A DNA stretch of 8,427 bases from a candidate division WWE3 bacterium RIFCSPLOWO2_01_FULL_39_13 (GTDB taxonomy: Bacteria > Patescibacteriota > WWE3 > 2-01-FULL-39-13): positions 27,183 to 35,609 of the forward strand of contig MEVH01000005.1 of the NCBI GenBank assembly GCA_001772665.1, in the 5' to 3' direction. Positions 1 through 5,863 of this stretch are shown here, piece by piece. Both the position numbers and the translations under genes were made by a program. The notes under the pieces were generated by a model, which did not search any database, had not been told where the DNA came from, and saw only the letters and a list, made by a program, of their open reading frames with translations. Positions within the stretch are counted from its first letter, which is position 1; each line of letters opens with the position of its first letter.

Positions 1-620
1 GAAATATATTTTTAAGCGCTATCAAGTTTTTTTATCATGAAGTCATTAGGACAACCTCGAAAATTGAGATTCGCTCAGCCAAAAAGCTTAATAGTTTGCC
101 TGTCATATTATCGAGGCTGGAGATAGAACAAATAATAAATTCCGTGCAGAATACTAAACACAAATTATTATTGTCTATTTCATACAGCTCAGGACTGCGA
201 GTAAGCGAGATCGTCGCATTAAAAGTTAAAGATGTTTGTCTACCAGAATTGACAATTCAGATCAGGCAATCAAAAGGACGCAAAGATCGTATTAGTGTTT
301 TGTCAGAAAAGTTAGTAGGCGACCTAAAGCAGATAATTGCCACAAAAGATCAAACCGCTTATGTTTTTGAAAGTGAACGCGGGGGAAAGCTAACAACGCG
401 AACAGCTCAGAAAATATTTGAAAACGCCTTAAAAAAGAGTGGTATTAAAAAAGATGCTACTTTTCATAGCCTTCGTCACAGCTTTGCAACACATCTTTTA
501 GAGAATGGCGTTGACGTACGGTATGTTCAGGAGCTTCTGGGTCATCAAAATATAAGAACTACCCAAATTTATACACATGTCACTAATCCAAGTCTCAGAA
601 ATATCAAAAGTCCATTATGA
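1..620 (+). CDS. Tyrosine recombinase/integrase (XerC/XerD-like), 5' end outside window
   Basis: Tyrosine recombinases cut and rejoin DNA through a covalent 3'-phosphotyrosine; family members resolve chromosome dimers or integrate mobile elements. The frame can be opened at TTG 96, but it has no stop back to base 3. The extra residues (FLSAIKFFYHEVIR, then KKLNSLPVILS) match the end of the N-terminal SAM-like core-binding domain and the linker. The gene therefore starts upstream of the window and TTG 96 is internal. Counting from base 96 as residue 1, the full catalytic set is visible: R35 (GLRVSE), K60 (SKGRKDR), H124 and R127 (HSLRHSFATH), H150 (LGH) and the nucleophile Y159 (TTQIYTH). The ending IKSPL is usual for the family. 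It stops 98 nt before the 3' end of a tRNA-Ser gene on the other strand. Whether it is the housekeeping Xer or an element integrase cannot be decided from this part. Confidence 0.93.
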   Translation, partial: NIFLSAIKFFYHEVIRTTSKIEIRSAKKLNSLPVILSRLEIEQIINSVQNTKHKLLLSISYSSGLRVSEIVALKVKDVCLPELTIQIRQSKGRKDRISVLSEKLVGDLKQIIATKDQTAYVFESERGGKLTTRTAQKIFENALKKSGIKKDATFHSLRHSFATHLLENGVDVRYVQELLGHQNIRTTQIYTHVTNPSLRNIKSPL

Positions 621-648
621 TAAAAAATTCCAATTTACGCTTAAAATC

Positions 649-698
649 GGCTGGCGAGCCCTTCCGCCAATTCGGCGGATAAACTCCGCGGGCGAGCC
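649..698. repeat. GC-rich palindromic repeat block between recombinase and tRNA
   Basis: This short GC-rich island sits in AT-rich sequence. It holds GGCTGGCGAGCC (649-660, a 4-bp stem with a 4-nt loop), then TCCGCC/GGCGGA as a 6-bp stem with loop AATTC (663-679), then the palindrome CCGCGG (686-691). A second copy of GGCGAGCC lies at 691-698, repeating 653-660. Neither strand has a strong T tract directly after a stem; on the minus strand the last hairpin is followed by GATTTTAAG. It could end the convergent recombinase and tRNA transcripts or be one copy of a dispersed REP-like element. Copy number cannot be seen here. Confidence 0.55.
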
Positions 699-717
699 AA
701 CAAAGACATTTCCTAAC

Positions 718-808
718 TGGCGGAGGGAGTGGGATTCGAACCCACGGTTCGTATAAAGCGAACACAGTCTTTCCAGGACTGTCAGTTAAGCCACTCCTGC
801 ATCCCTCC
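718..808 (-). tRNA. tRNA-Ser(GGA), CCA encoded
   Basis: The minus strand folds as a class II tRNA. The acceptor stem is GGAGGGA/TCCCTCC, followed by discriminator G and an encoded CCA (718-720). The D arm contains GAGTGG. The anticodon stem is CAGTC/GACTG with loop CTGGAAA, giving anticodon GGA (serine, UCC/UCU). The long variable arm is GTTCG-CTTTATA-CGAAC, and the T arm is GTGGG-TTCGAAT-CCCAC. The long variable arm and the anticodon agree on serine. The gene lies 27 nt after the stop of the unknown 160-aa gene on the same strand, but has its own likely promoter. Confidence 0.97.
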
Positions 809-820
809 ATAGGTATTGTT

Positions 821-826
821 ATTATA
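821..826 (-). promoter_or_regulatory. -10 box of tRNA-Ser promoter
   Basis: A perfect TATAAT, preceded directly by TG (CTTGTATAAT on the minus strand), lies 12 nt before the first base of the tRNA. That leaves a short 5' leader, as expected for a tRNA. The nearest -35-like element, TTGATC (852-847), is 20 nt away, longer than usual, so the -35 is unsure. Confidence 0.6.
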
Positions 827-835
827 CAAGAAATG

Positions 836-1318
836 CTATTCTCCCAGATCAACCTCAATTTGATTCACAACCCGAACCCGATTTTTCAGAAAAAGCTCCA
901 TCAAATTCCTATACTTTTTATATAAATCAACAGGGATTATCTTCTTATAATCATAATCGAATTGCACCTGCACATATTCCTCATTTTTAAGAGCTTCCTT
1001 GATCAACTTGAAAGAAAACCCGGGGTAAAGAGTATTTTTGAAATTCTTGAACCCATATACCTGTACTGATTTAATGTTTTTAATCGAATCAAATAACTCC
1101 TTTGAAAATAAGTCGCCATGAACAATAGAAGTAAAGTATACCTTCTTGTTGTAAATCCCTATCTCGCAAAATTCAGTTGTTAATGTAGGTATTTTCGCAC
1201 CAATTAAGCTGCCCACATCATCATAGTTTCCTAAAGTAAACTCTAAATTACTTACAGCCTCTCTTTTTGACAAAAGGATTTCTCTAAGCTCGCGAAGATA
1301 AGCTTCACCTTTACTCAT
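836..1318 (-). CDS. Conserved-looking hypothetical protein, 160 aa
   Basis: I do not recognise a family. The protein is soluble-looking, with no signal peptide or membrane segment. An N-terminal helix rich in charged residues (KGEAYLRELREILLSKRE) is followed by an alternating strand/helix pattern with aromatic clusters (VYFTSIVHGDLFSKELF; VQVQFDYDYKK) and a basic C-terminal helix (residues about 130-150). The ATG overlaps the stop of the upstream glycosyltransferase by 8 nt (ATGAGTAA), so the two are almost surely co-transcribed and translationally coupled. This is the main reason to accept the gene and its start. No convincing Shine-Dalgarno sequence precedes it. A role connected to the glycosyltransferase is possible, from position only. 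Confidence 0.8.
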   Translation of the reverse strand: MSKGEAYLRELREILLSKREAVSNLEFTLGNYDDVGSLIGAKIPTLTTEFCEIGIYNKKVYFTSIVHGDLFSKELFDSIKNIKSVQVYGFKNFKNTLYPGFSFKLIKEALKNEEYVQVQFDYDYKKIIPVDLYKKYRNLMELFLKNRVRVVNQIEVDLGE

Positions 1319-2471
1319 ACTTGGATCTCAATTTCTGGTCTACAAATTCTTTAAACTCTCTTTTGAACCTGTCTCTGCTGAACTTTTGTACATGCGACTT
1401 AATGAAATTTTCATTAAAAGAAGTCCTTTCAAGCTTTTTGATTGCATGCAAAAGAGACTCTTCAGTTAACTCTTCAAAGAAAATTCCAGTTTTGCCATCG
1501 ATAACTGTCTCTAAATAACCCGATTCTTTAAGCGCCACAACTGGCTTTCCAAACATCATCGGCTCAAGCGGGGCCATTCCGAAATCTTCATCTCTAACAG
1601 CGCAGATCATTGCCCTGCACTTTCTGTACAATTCATATTTTTCTTCTTGAGTGACAAGACCAAGCATTTGTACAGATTTATATTTTGAGGCAAGCGCCTC
1701 CAAATACTCCCTGCTCGACCCGGTCCCTGCAACCTTCAAAGGTATATTATTTTTTCCGCATGTTTTGATAATAAGATCTATATTCTTATAAGCCGCAAGA
1801 CGCGAAACGACAAGATAAAACGATGGATAACCCTGATTTCGGGGTAACCCTGATTTCGGGGCAACTCTGATTTCAGGGTTACCGCCGACTTCAGGAAATG
1901 GATAAATCACCTTCGCGTCACGATTGTAAAACTTTTTAATCCTTTTTCTTACAGTTTCCGAGTTGCACAAAAGAAAATCAGGCCTTTGAGCAAATTTGTA
2001 ATCCATCTTCCTCAAAAATGCATCGAGCGGATTAAGAATCATCCTCCAATACCATAAATCTCTTTTTCTCGTTTCCCCTTGATACCCATACAAAAACCTG
2101 GGAGGGGTATGAATATAGCTGATATGAAGCTGATCAGGACGCGTTACAACACCTTTTGCAAAATGAGCACTAGATGAAATCACAAGATCATATTTTTCAA
2201 GGTTAAGATTTTGAAAATAAAAAGGAAGATTCGCAATCAGTACTTTATGCACAAAGTTTTTTATCGAACCCGGAATATTATCCTTCCATTTTGGATAAAA
2301 AATTTTCGCTCTCTGAAACGCTCCGACCCGCTTCATTACTGCCGGATCATATGTCGCGCTATAAATATCTGCCGAAGGAAAAATTTCCCAAACAGCATTT
2401 ACCAAAGTCTCGGCACCGCCGTATTCATGGAGATAATCATGGACAATAGCAACCTTCAAATCCTTTTTCAT
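1311..2471 (-). CDS. GT4-family glycosyltransferase (group 1, WbaZ/mannosyltransferase-like)
   Basis: It transfers a sugar from a nucleotide-sugar donor, with retention, onto a surface glycan or lipid-linked acceptor at the cytoplasmic face of the membrane. The fold is GT-B. The N-domain has VAIVHDYLHEYGGAE (residues 7-21) and SYIHTPPRFLYG (118-129), both typical of this subfamily. The C-domain opens with YLVVSRLAAYKNID (219-232; R224 and K229 at the phosphate-binding positions) and carries the E-x7-E motif as E295/E303 (EDFGMAPLE). Length 386 aa is normal. The linker between the domains (about residues 190-216) is enlarged by a tandem 17-bp DNA repeat, described separately. The ATG is 8 nt downstream of TATAAT and has no Shine-Dalgarno sequence. 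It heads an operon with the overlapping 160-aa gene. The donor and acceptor cannot be read from sequence. Confidence 0.92.
   Translation of the reverse strand: MKKDLKVAIVHDYLHEYGGAETLVNAVWEIFPSADIYSATYDPAVMKRVGAFQRAKIFYPKWKDNIPGSIKNFVHKVLIANLPFYFQNLNLEKYDLVISSSAHFAKGVVTRPDQLHISYIHTPPRFLYGYQGETRKRDLWYWRMILNPLDAFLRKMDYKFAQRPDFLLCNSETVRKRIKKFYNRDAKVIYPFPEVGGNPEIRVAPKSGLPRNQGYPSFYLVVSRLAAYKNIDLIIKTCGKNNIPLKVAGTGSSREYLEALASKYKSVQMLGLVTQEEKYELYRKCRAMICAVRDEDFGMAPLEPMMFGKPVVALKESGYLETVIDGKTGIFFEELTEESLLHAIKKLERTSFNENFIKSHVQKFSRDRFKREFKEFVDQKLRSKYE
1828..1895. repeat. Four tandem 17-bp units inside the glycosyltransferase gene, flanked by 8-bp direct repeats
   Basis: On the plus strand the units are TAACCCTGATTTCGGGG (1828-1844), an identical copy (1845-1861), CAACTCTGATTTCAGGG (1862-1878) and the diverged TTACCGCCGACTTCAGG (1879-1895). 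Each core is itself near-palindromic (CCCTGA..TCAGGG). ATGGATAA occurs at 1823-1830 and again at 1898-1905, exactly 75 bp (25 codons) apart. Because 17 is not a multiple of 3, the same DNA is read in three frames as NPEIR, APKSG and PRNQG. The gene stays open. Confidence 0.9.
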
Positions 2472-2479
2472 ACACCAAT

Positions 2480-2485
2480 ATTATA
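2480..2485 (-). promoter_or_regulatory. -10 box upstream of glycosyltransferase; leaderless start likely
   Basis: A perfect TATAAT (minus strand CCATTATAATATTGG) ends 8 nt before the ATG. A start site 6-8 nt below a -10 would fall at or next to the start codon, leaving no room for a ribosome-binding site. No good -35 is seen at 16-18 nt. Confidence 0.45.
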
Positions 2486-2550
2486 ATGGGAAAACGCACA
2501 GAGTTCTATACAATGACAGGAAAATCTAAAAAAGGAGTACTCAGCAATCT

Positions 2551-3507
2551 TCAAAACAGACTTTGCTGTTTGTTTTCTTTTGATTTTTTCATTTCTTCTC
2601 TGCGCGGTCTTCCAATTAATTCAAGATGATCCAATCTTTTCATCAGGCTTTTGAATTCAAATCTTTTAAAAAGCTCACGAACCTTTTCGACTTCAAAATC
2701 GTGCACCTGGCAGGCATCTAAATTAAACTCCATTGGAATATTTGTAATAATCGTTGCAAGCTGTTTGCTGAGAAAGGCGTTTTCGCGATCCTTTTCAAGC
2801 TTTTCTCTTACCGATGAAGATCCCACCTCATCCACATGACTGTAGATATTCTCCAGTGATCCAAACTTTTCAATAAGAGATTTAGCTGTTTTATCTCCAA
2901 TGCCTTTGACACCGGGGATATTGTCGCTTGGATCTCCTCTTAAAGCTTTATAGTCAATCATCTGAACGGGATTAAAGCCGTACTTTTTTACAAATTCTTC
3001 TTCATCAAAAAGCTGCTTTTTTATATACGGAGGACGAGCAGGACGGTAGACAAGGATATTTCTTCCAACCAGCTGAAGCAAATCCTGGTCAGCTGAGGAG
3101 ATAACAACCTCTGATTCTTTAGAGGCCAGTGCAGCAGCAGTCCCCAAAACGTCGTCTCCTTCAAACCCGTTGACCATAAGCCTGGGTACATTGAAAGCCT
3201 CAATCAGTTCGATTACTTTTGGAAGCTGGTCTCCGAAAATTTCCTCTTCTTCATCTGGAAGGGAAACCCGAGTTATCTGATACTGCGGAAACAACACTTT
3301 TCGAAATGAAGGCTGGTCTTCGCTTTCCCATCCGCATGCAATATGAGTAGGAGAAAGCTCCATTATTGAATCAAGAAGCGACTGCGCAAAGCCAAAAAGT
3401 ATATTAGTCCGCTCTCCCGCAGAATTTTTCAAATCTATAGGATAAGCATGAAAGCTCCGATGTAAAAAGAAAAAAGTATCCATTAAAAGAAGCCTGTTTT
3501 CAGACAT
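2551..3507 (-). CDS. Stand-alone 5'-3' exonuclease (Pol I 5' nuclease / FEN family)
   Basis: It removes 5' flaps and RNA primers during Okazaki-fragment processing and repair. The whole 318 aa corresponds to the 5' nuclease domain of DNA polymerase I, with no polymerase attached. Metal-binding acids, aligned by eye to E. coli Pol I, are D10, E116, D118, D119, D140, D142, D192 and D195, and the helix-hairpin-helix SDNIPGVKGIGDKTA (194-208) is intact. R17 and R80 match Pol I R20 and R81. Two changes stand out: E61 (GWESE) sits where Pol I has D63 (FD), and Q77 (YQITR) sits where the active-site Lys78 is expected. After a basic stretch (about 300-313) the protein ends in QQSLF, like a sliding-clamp-binding peptide. 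It lies 31 nt after the adenosyltransferase, with an extended -10 just before its ATG. Confidence 0.93.
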   Translation of the reverse strand: MSENRLLLMDTFFFLHRSFHAYPIDLKNSAGERTNILFGFAQSLLDSIMELSPTHIACGWESEDQPSFRKVLFPQYQITRVSLPDEEEEIFGDQLPKVIELIEAFNVPRLMVNGFEGDDVLGTAAALASKESEVVISSADQDLLQLVGRNILVYRPARPPYIKKQLFDEEEFVKKYGFNPVQMIDYKALRGDPSDNIPGVKGIGDKTAKSLIEKFGSLENIYSHVDEVGSSSVREKLEKDRENAFLSKQLATIITNIPMEFNLDACQVHDFEVEKVRELFKRFEFKSLMKRLDHLELIGRPRREEMKKSKENKQQSLF

Positions 3508-3514
3508 ATCCTAA

Positions 3515-3523
3515 ATTGTAGCA
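3515..3523 (-). promoter_or_regulatory. Extended -10 box upstream of the 5' nuclease gene
   Basis: The minus strand reads TGCTACAAT, a TGn extended -10 with one mismatch to TATAAT. It ends 7 nt before the ATG, which would again give a leaderless or nearly leaderless mRNA. An AGGA is present, but it is too close to the ATG to act as a normal Shine-Dalgarno site. Confidence 0.45.
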
Positions 3524-3538
3524 GGAAATTGATTTATC

Positions 3539-4075
3539 TTATTTCTTCCAAACTATTTCTTCTACTTTCATTTTTCTATTCACATACCTCGCCATAACAA
3601 AAAGGAGATCCGAAAGACGGTTTAAATACGGCAGAAATACTGACAGGCTCTTGCTTTTTAGTCCTACTGCCTGTCTTTCTACTTTTCTAACAAGAGTTCT
3701 TGCATAATGAAGATGGGCTGCCGGAATTGATCCGCCTGGCAGAATAAATGATTTCAAAGGAGGAATCAGTTTTTCGTAGTCATCGATAGTTTTTTCAATA
3801 TTTTTAACCTCCAAAACCGGGTTAAAGGGCATATTTGCGCCAGACGCCAAAGCTCCGACGACAAACATATCACGCTGTATGTCCTCTACGACCTCGCATT
3901 CGGGTGTAAAATCAACTGTTTCTACTTCAGCAAGACTCGAAACGCATACACCTAAAACAGAATTCAGTTCATCCAAAGAGCCAGCAAAATCTATAACCGG
4001 AGAATCCTTAGAAACTTTCTGCCCCGAAAAAAGCCCTGTCGTGCCTGCATCTCCCGTTCGCGTATAAATAGTCAT
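3539..4075 (-). CDS. PduO-type ATP:cob(I)alamin adenosyltransferase
   Basis: It moves the 5'-deoxyadenosyl group of ATP onto reduced cob(I)alamin, making adenosylcobalamin (coenzyme B12). The N-terminal ATP-binding motif YTRTGDAGTTGLF (residues 4-16) is diagnostic. It is followed by the SLDELN segment (33-38), the FILPGGSIPAAHLHYARTLVRKVER block (110-134), and YLNRLSDLLFVMAR (150-163), in the order expected for this trimeric five-helix-bundle family. Length 178 aa is normal. No cobalamin synthesis gene is nearby, so the protein probably activates salvaged corrinoid for an adenosylcobalamin-dependent enzyme elsewhere; class II ribonucleotide reductase is the usual candidate in small genomes (inference). 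It is 39 nt downstream of the CapA gene and has its own -10-like box. Confidence 0.95.
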   Translation of the reverse strand: MTIYTRTGDAGTTGLFSGQKVSKDSPVIDFAGSLDELNSVLGVCVSSLAEVETVDFTPECEVVEDIQRDMFVVGALASGANMPFNPVLEVKNIEKTIDDYEKLIPPLKSFILPGGSIPAAHLHYARTLVRKVERQAVGLKSKSLSVFLPYLNRLSDLLFVMARYVNRKMKVEEIVWKK

Positions 4076-4088
4076 ATTCTAAACAAAC

Positions 4089-4096
4089 ATTCTACA
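4089..4096 (-). promoter_or_regulatory. Possible -10 box upstream of adenosyltransferase
   Basis: The minus strand reads TGTAGAAT, identical to the box before the DinB-like gene at 5381. It ends 13 nt before the ATG, which would give a leader of about 6 nt. A second TAGAAT directly abuts the ATG and is too close to serve. No clear -35 is visible. Confidence 0.35.
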
Positions 4097-4114
4097 TGAA
4101 AATTCCAAAATACT

Positions 4115-5251
4115 TTAAATCTCATCCTCCCAATAGACTACTGATTCATCTTTAAGAGGAATTTGGAGTCTTTCAATAACTTTTTGTGATTCTTTCCTTT
4201 CAAGAAGTCTTGGCTGGGAATAATTTTCAATCAGGACGGGGTACAAGAGAACCTTTTCAACTCCACTTTTTGTAAAGTAAGCTTTAATCATCAAACCCTC
4301 CCGGGTAGCCATCGACCACATCTGGTCAAAAATGAAATTGCCGAGGCTGTAAAAGATATATTTCCCCTTGTATTTTTCCATTTCCTGTACTACATGAGGA
4401 TGGTGGCCGATAACAAAATCTGCCCCTGAATCTACTGCTGCATGCGCAAAACTCTGCTGAAACTTAGTCGATTTATAAACATATTCTGTCCCAGAATGCA
4501 TAGAAACAATAACTATATCCGCTTTCGATTTTGCCTCTAAAACAGATTCGGACATTTTAGAAATACCCATCATTGCTGTTCCGGGATGATCCTCCCCCGC
4601 TGCATAACTTGAAGGAACAAGATTTTGATCTGTATATGCCAAAAGCGCAAATCTTATCCCGCCGGAGTCAAAGTAAACAGGATCATACGCATCAGTTTCA
4701 GTACCAGCCCCGGAATGTAGTATTGACGCATCATCCAGATATTTGAGAGTATCCTCCACACCCTTTGTACCAAAATCGGGCAAGTGGTTATTAGCCAGTG
4801 AAACTATGGTAATACCAGCGTTTTTAAGTGCGCTTTCTGTTCCAGGATCAGATCTGAAAACCACTTCGTTATCTCTGATCTCCCTGCCCTCTGTAATCGG
4901 AGTCTCCAGGTTAGCAAAAACAATATCAGCAGTCTTAAAAATATCCCTAACATTTTCAAAAGGATAATCATTACTATCTTGAGCACTTATCCTTCGGCCA
5001 ATTTCTCGTGAGTAAGATACGTCGCCGACAGCAATAAAAACTGCACCGGGATTTTCAGCAGGCAGTATTTTTCCTAATATATTCTTGGAGATCTCATCTC
5101 CAACCTTAACATCCACATTCTCCGAACCACGTTGAGGGACTCCCAATCCAGCCAGGGACACAAAAATTACAATTAAAACCCATAAAAAAGCTAATAAAAT
5201 AGAAGGTTTATTAAGAATTTTTATCCGGAAATTATTAGACAATTGTTTCAT
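4115..5251 (-). CDS. CapA/PgsA-family metallophosphatase-like protein, membrane-anchored
   Basis: CapA-family proteins have a calcineurin-like phosphoesterase fold and are tied to capsule or poly-gamma-glutamate production; other members are of unknown substrate. The N-terminus has a basic start and one hydrophobic helix (about residues 17-38), a signal anchor that places the domain outside the membrane. Family motifs follow in order: AVGDVSYSR (D77), ANLETPI (N114, E116), LANNH (N154-H156), SMHSGTEY (H252), GHHPHVV (H283, H284, H286) and SLGNFIFD (GNF 304-306). All expected metal-ligand-type residues are present. AAGGGA lies 5 nt before the ATG, the clearest Shine-Dalgarno sequence in the window. 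It shares a 143-bp divergent intergenic region with the DinB-like gene. Glutamate-polymer partners (CapB/CapC) are not seen, so the substrate is open. Confidence 0.92.
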   Translation of the reverse strand: MKQLSNNFRIKILNKPSILLAFLWVLIVIFVSLAGLGVPQRGSENVDVKVGDEISKNILGKILPAENPGAVFIAVGDVSYSREIGRRISAQDSNDYPFENVRDIFKTADIVFANLETPITEGREIRDNEVVFRSDPGTESALKNAGITIVSLANNHLPDFGTKGVEDTLKYLDDASILHSGAGTETDAYDPVYFDSGGIRFALLAYTDQNLVPSSYAAGEDHPGTAMMGISKMSESVLEAKSKADIVIVSMHSGTEYVYKSTKFQQSFAHAAVDSGADFVIGHHPHVVQEMEKYKGKYIFYSLGNFIFDQMWSMATREGLMIKAYFTKSGVEKVLLYPVLIENYSQPRLLERKESQKVIERLQIPLKDESVVYWEDEI

Positions 5252-5256
5252 TTTAA

Positions 5257-5262
5257 TCCCTT
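5257..5262 (-). promoter_or_regulatory. Shine-Dalgarno site of the CapA-like gene
   Basis: AAGGGA on the minus strand is spaced 5 nt (TTAAA) from the ATG. It shows that ordinary SD-led initiation is also used, in contrast to the several starts that sit just below a -10 box. Confidence 0.6.
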
Positions 5263-5339
5263 TTCACTATTGCAACATGATCCATTACATAATTTTAATA
5301 CAATTTTGTCGTAAGCACTAAAACTCAATAAAAATAACC

Positions 5340-5349
5340 GGATATATCC
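5340..5349. other. Perfect 10-bp palindrome GGATATATCC in a divergent intergenic region
   Basis: It is centred about 50 bp upstream of the DinB-like gene and 93 bp upstream of the CapA-like gene. It could be a half of an operator or chance; apart from this and the promoter-like box at 5381, I see nothing else convincing in 5263-5380. Confidence 0.2.
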
Positions 5350-5380
5350 TAAATATGAGATTAATGAATTGACAGGGAAC

Positions 5381-5388
5381 TGTAGAAT
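5381..5388 (+). promoter_or_regulatory. -10 box upstream of DinB-like gene; leaderless start likely
   Basis: TGTAGAAT ends 6 nt before the ATG. A consensus TTGACA at 5369-5374 is only 8 nt away from it, too near to be its -35, and TTGACA has no -10 at 17 nt. The hexamer alone would place the transcription start at about the A of the ATG. Confidence 0.4.
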
Positions 5389-5394
5389 GCATTT

Positions 5395-5853
5395 ATGAAC
5401 AAGCTAGTGGACGACCTTACACAAGCCAGAAAAAGCATCATTGATGCAGTTTCTAAACTTACCAGTAATAAGCAGAATGTGCAACTTGCCGGAGATTGGA
5501 ATTTAAAAGATTTAATTGCACATTTAACAGGATGGGCTGATTATCAGATAGAAATAATAAAAGCGATTAGGAGTAACTCAACCCCTCCCGAACCGGGAAG
5601 AATTGATGATTTTAACCAAAAATCAACAGCAGCCCGCAAGAAAACTTCATGGAAAAAAGTTTACGATGAGTGGTTAAAGGCAAGCCAAGAGCTAATTGAA
5701 GAATATGATAGCTTAAGAGATGCTTTATGGGGCAAACCTCTTTGGAAAAACAAAAAAACAACACTTGAGAAACTCATAAAAATAGAGATAAGACATTACC
5801 AAAAAACCCATCTTCCCCAAATTGAAAAACTGCTAAAGTCTGCTGAAGTATAA
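5395..5853 (+). CDS. DinB/ClbS-like four-helix-bundle protein
   Basis: The DinB-like superfamily is a metal-binding four-helix bundle that includes thiol-dependent S-transferases and ClbS-type cyclopropane hydrolases; most members have no known substrate. The hallmark is DWNLKDLIAHLTGWADYQ (residues 34-51), with H43 as the first metal ligand. A second pair, H134 and H139 (IRHYQKTHLPQIEKL), sits in the last helix where the other ligands are expected. Length 152 aa is normal. The protein is rich in lysine and soluble. The ATG is chosen because it is the first in frame and lies just below a -10-like box. It is transcribed away from CapA and its stop overlaps the TATAAT in front of the next small ORF. 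The exact reaction cannot be told. Confidence 0.85.
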   Translation: MNKLVDDLTQARKSIIDAVSKLTSNKQNVQLAGDWNLKDLIAHLTGWADYQIEIIKAIRSNSTPPEPGRIDDFNQKSTAARKKTSWKKVYDEWLKASQELIEEYDSLRDALWGKPLWKNKKTTLEKLIKIEIRHYQKTHLPQIEKLLKSAEV

Positions 5854-5854
5854 T
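5849..5854 (+). promoter_or_regulatory. -10 box before 21-aa ORF
   Basis: A perfect TATAAT overlaps the stop of the DinB-like gene and ends 9 nt before the ATG at 5864. TTGAAA lies 21 nt upstream, too far for a standard -35. It may drive the small ORF and the methyltransferase-like gene. Confidence 0.4.
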
Positions 5855-5863
5855 ACAGACACG

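Noticed and set aside
604..858. 84-aa minus-strand ORF
   Set aside because: It covers the tRNA-Ser gene and the palindromic repeat; the protein is a by-product of structural RNA sequence.
1321..1518. 65-aa plus-strand ORF
   Set aside because: Lies wholly inside the well-supported glycosyltransferase on the other strand, with no motif.
1828..1895. Tandem repeat as a CRISPR array
   Set aside because: Units are directly adjacent with no spacers and lie inside a coding sequence.
2211..2486. 91-aa plus-strand ORF
   Set aside because: Antisense shadow of the N-terminal half of the glycosyltransferase.
2514..2530. TGACAGGAA-like string seen also near 5370 and 5927
   Set aside because: The copies differ in length and in position relative to genes, and are too short to call a shared regulatory motif.
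2552..2585. AAACAG..CTGTTT hairpin with T-rich flank at the end of the 5' nuclease gene
   Set aside because: The T-rich side lies on the strand opposite to transcription and the stem is inside coding sequence, so it is not a convincing terminator.
2651..3203. Short ORFs on both strands (62 and 60 aa) inside the 5' nuclease gene
   Set aside because: Shadows of a gene with intact family motifs.
3879..4067. 62-aa plus-strand ORF
   Set aside because: Antisense to the adenosyltransferase ATP-binding region; low-complexity Ser/Thr composition.
4743..4986. 74-aa and 60-aa ORFs inside the CapA-like gene
   Set aside because: Shadows in other frames of a gene with all CapA motifs.
5369..5374. Consensus TTGACA as -35 of the DinB-like gene
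   Set aside because: Only 8 nt from the -10-like box and no -10 at 17 nt, so the spacing does not fit a sigma-70 promoter.
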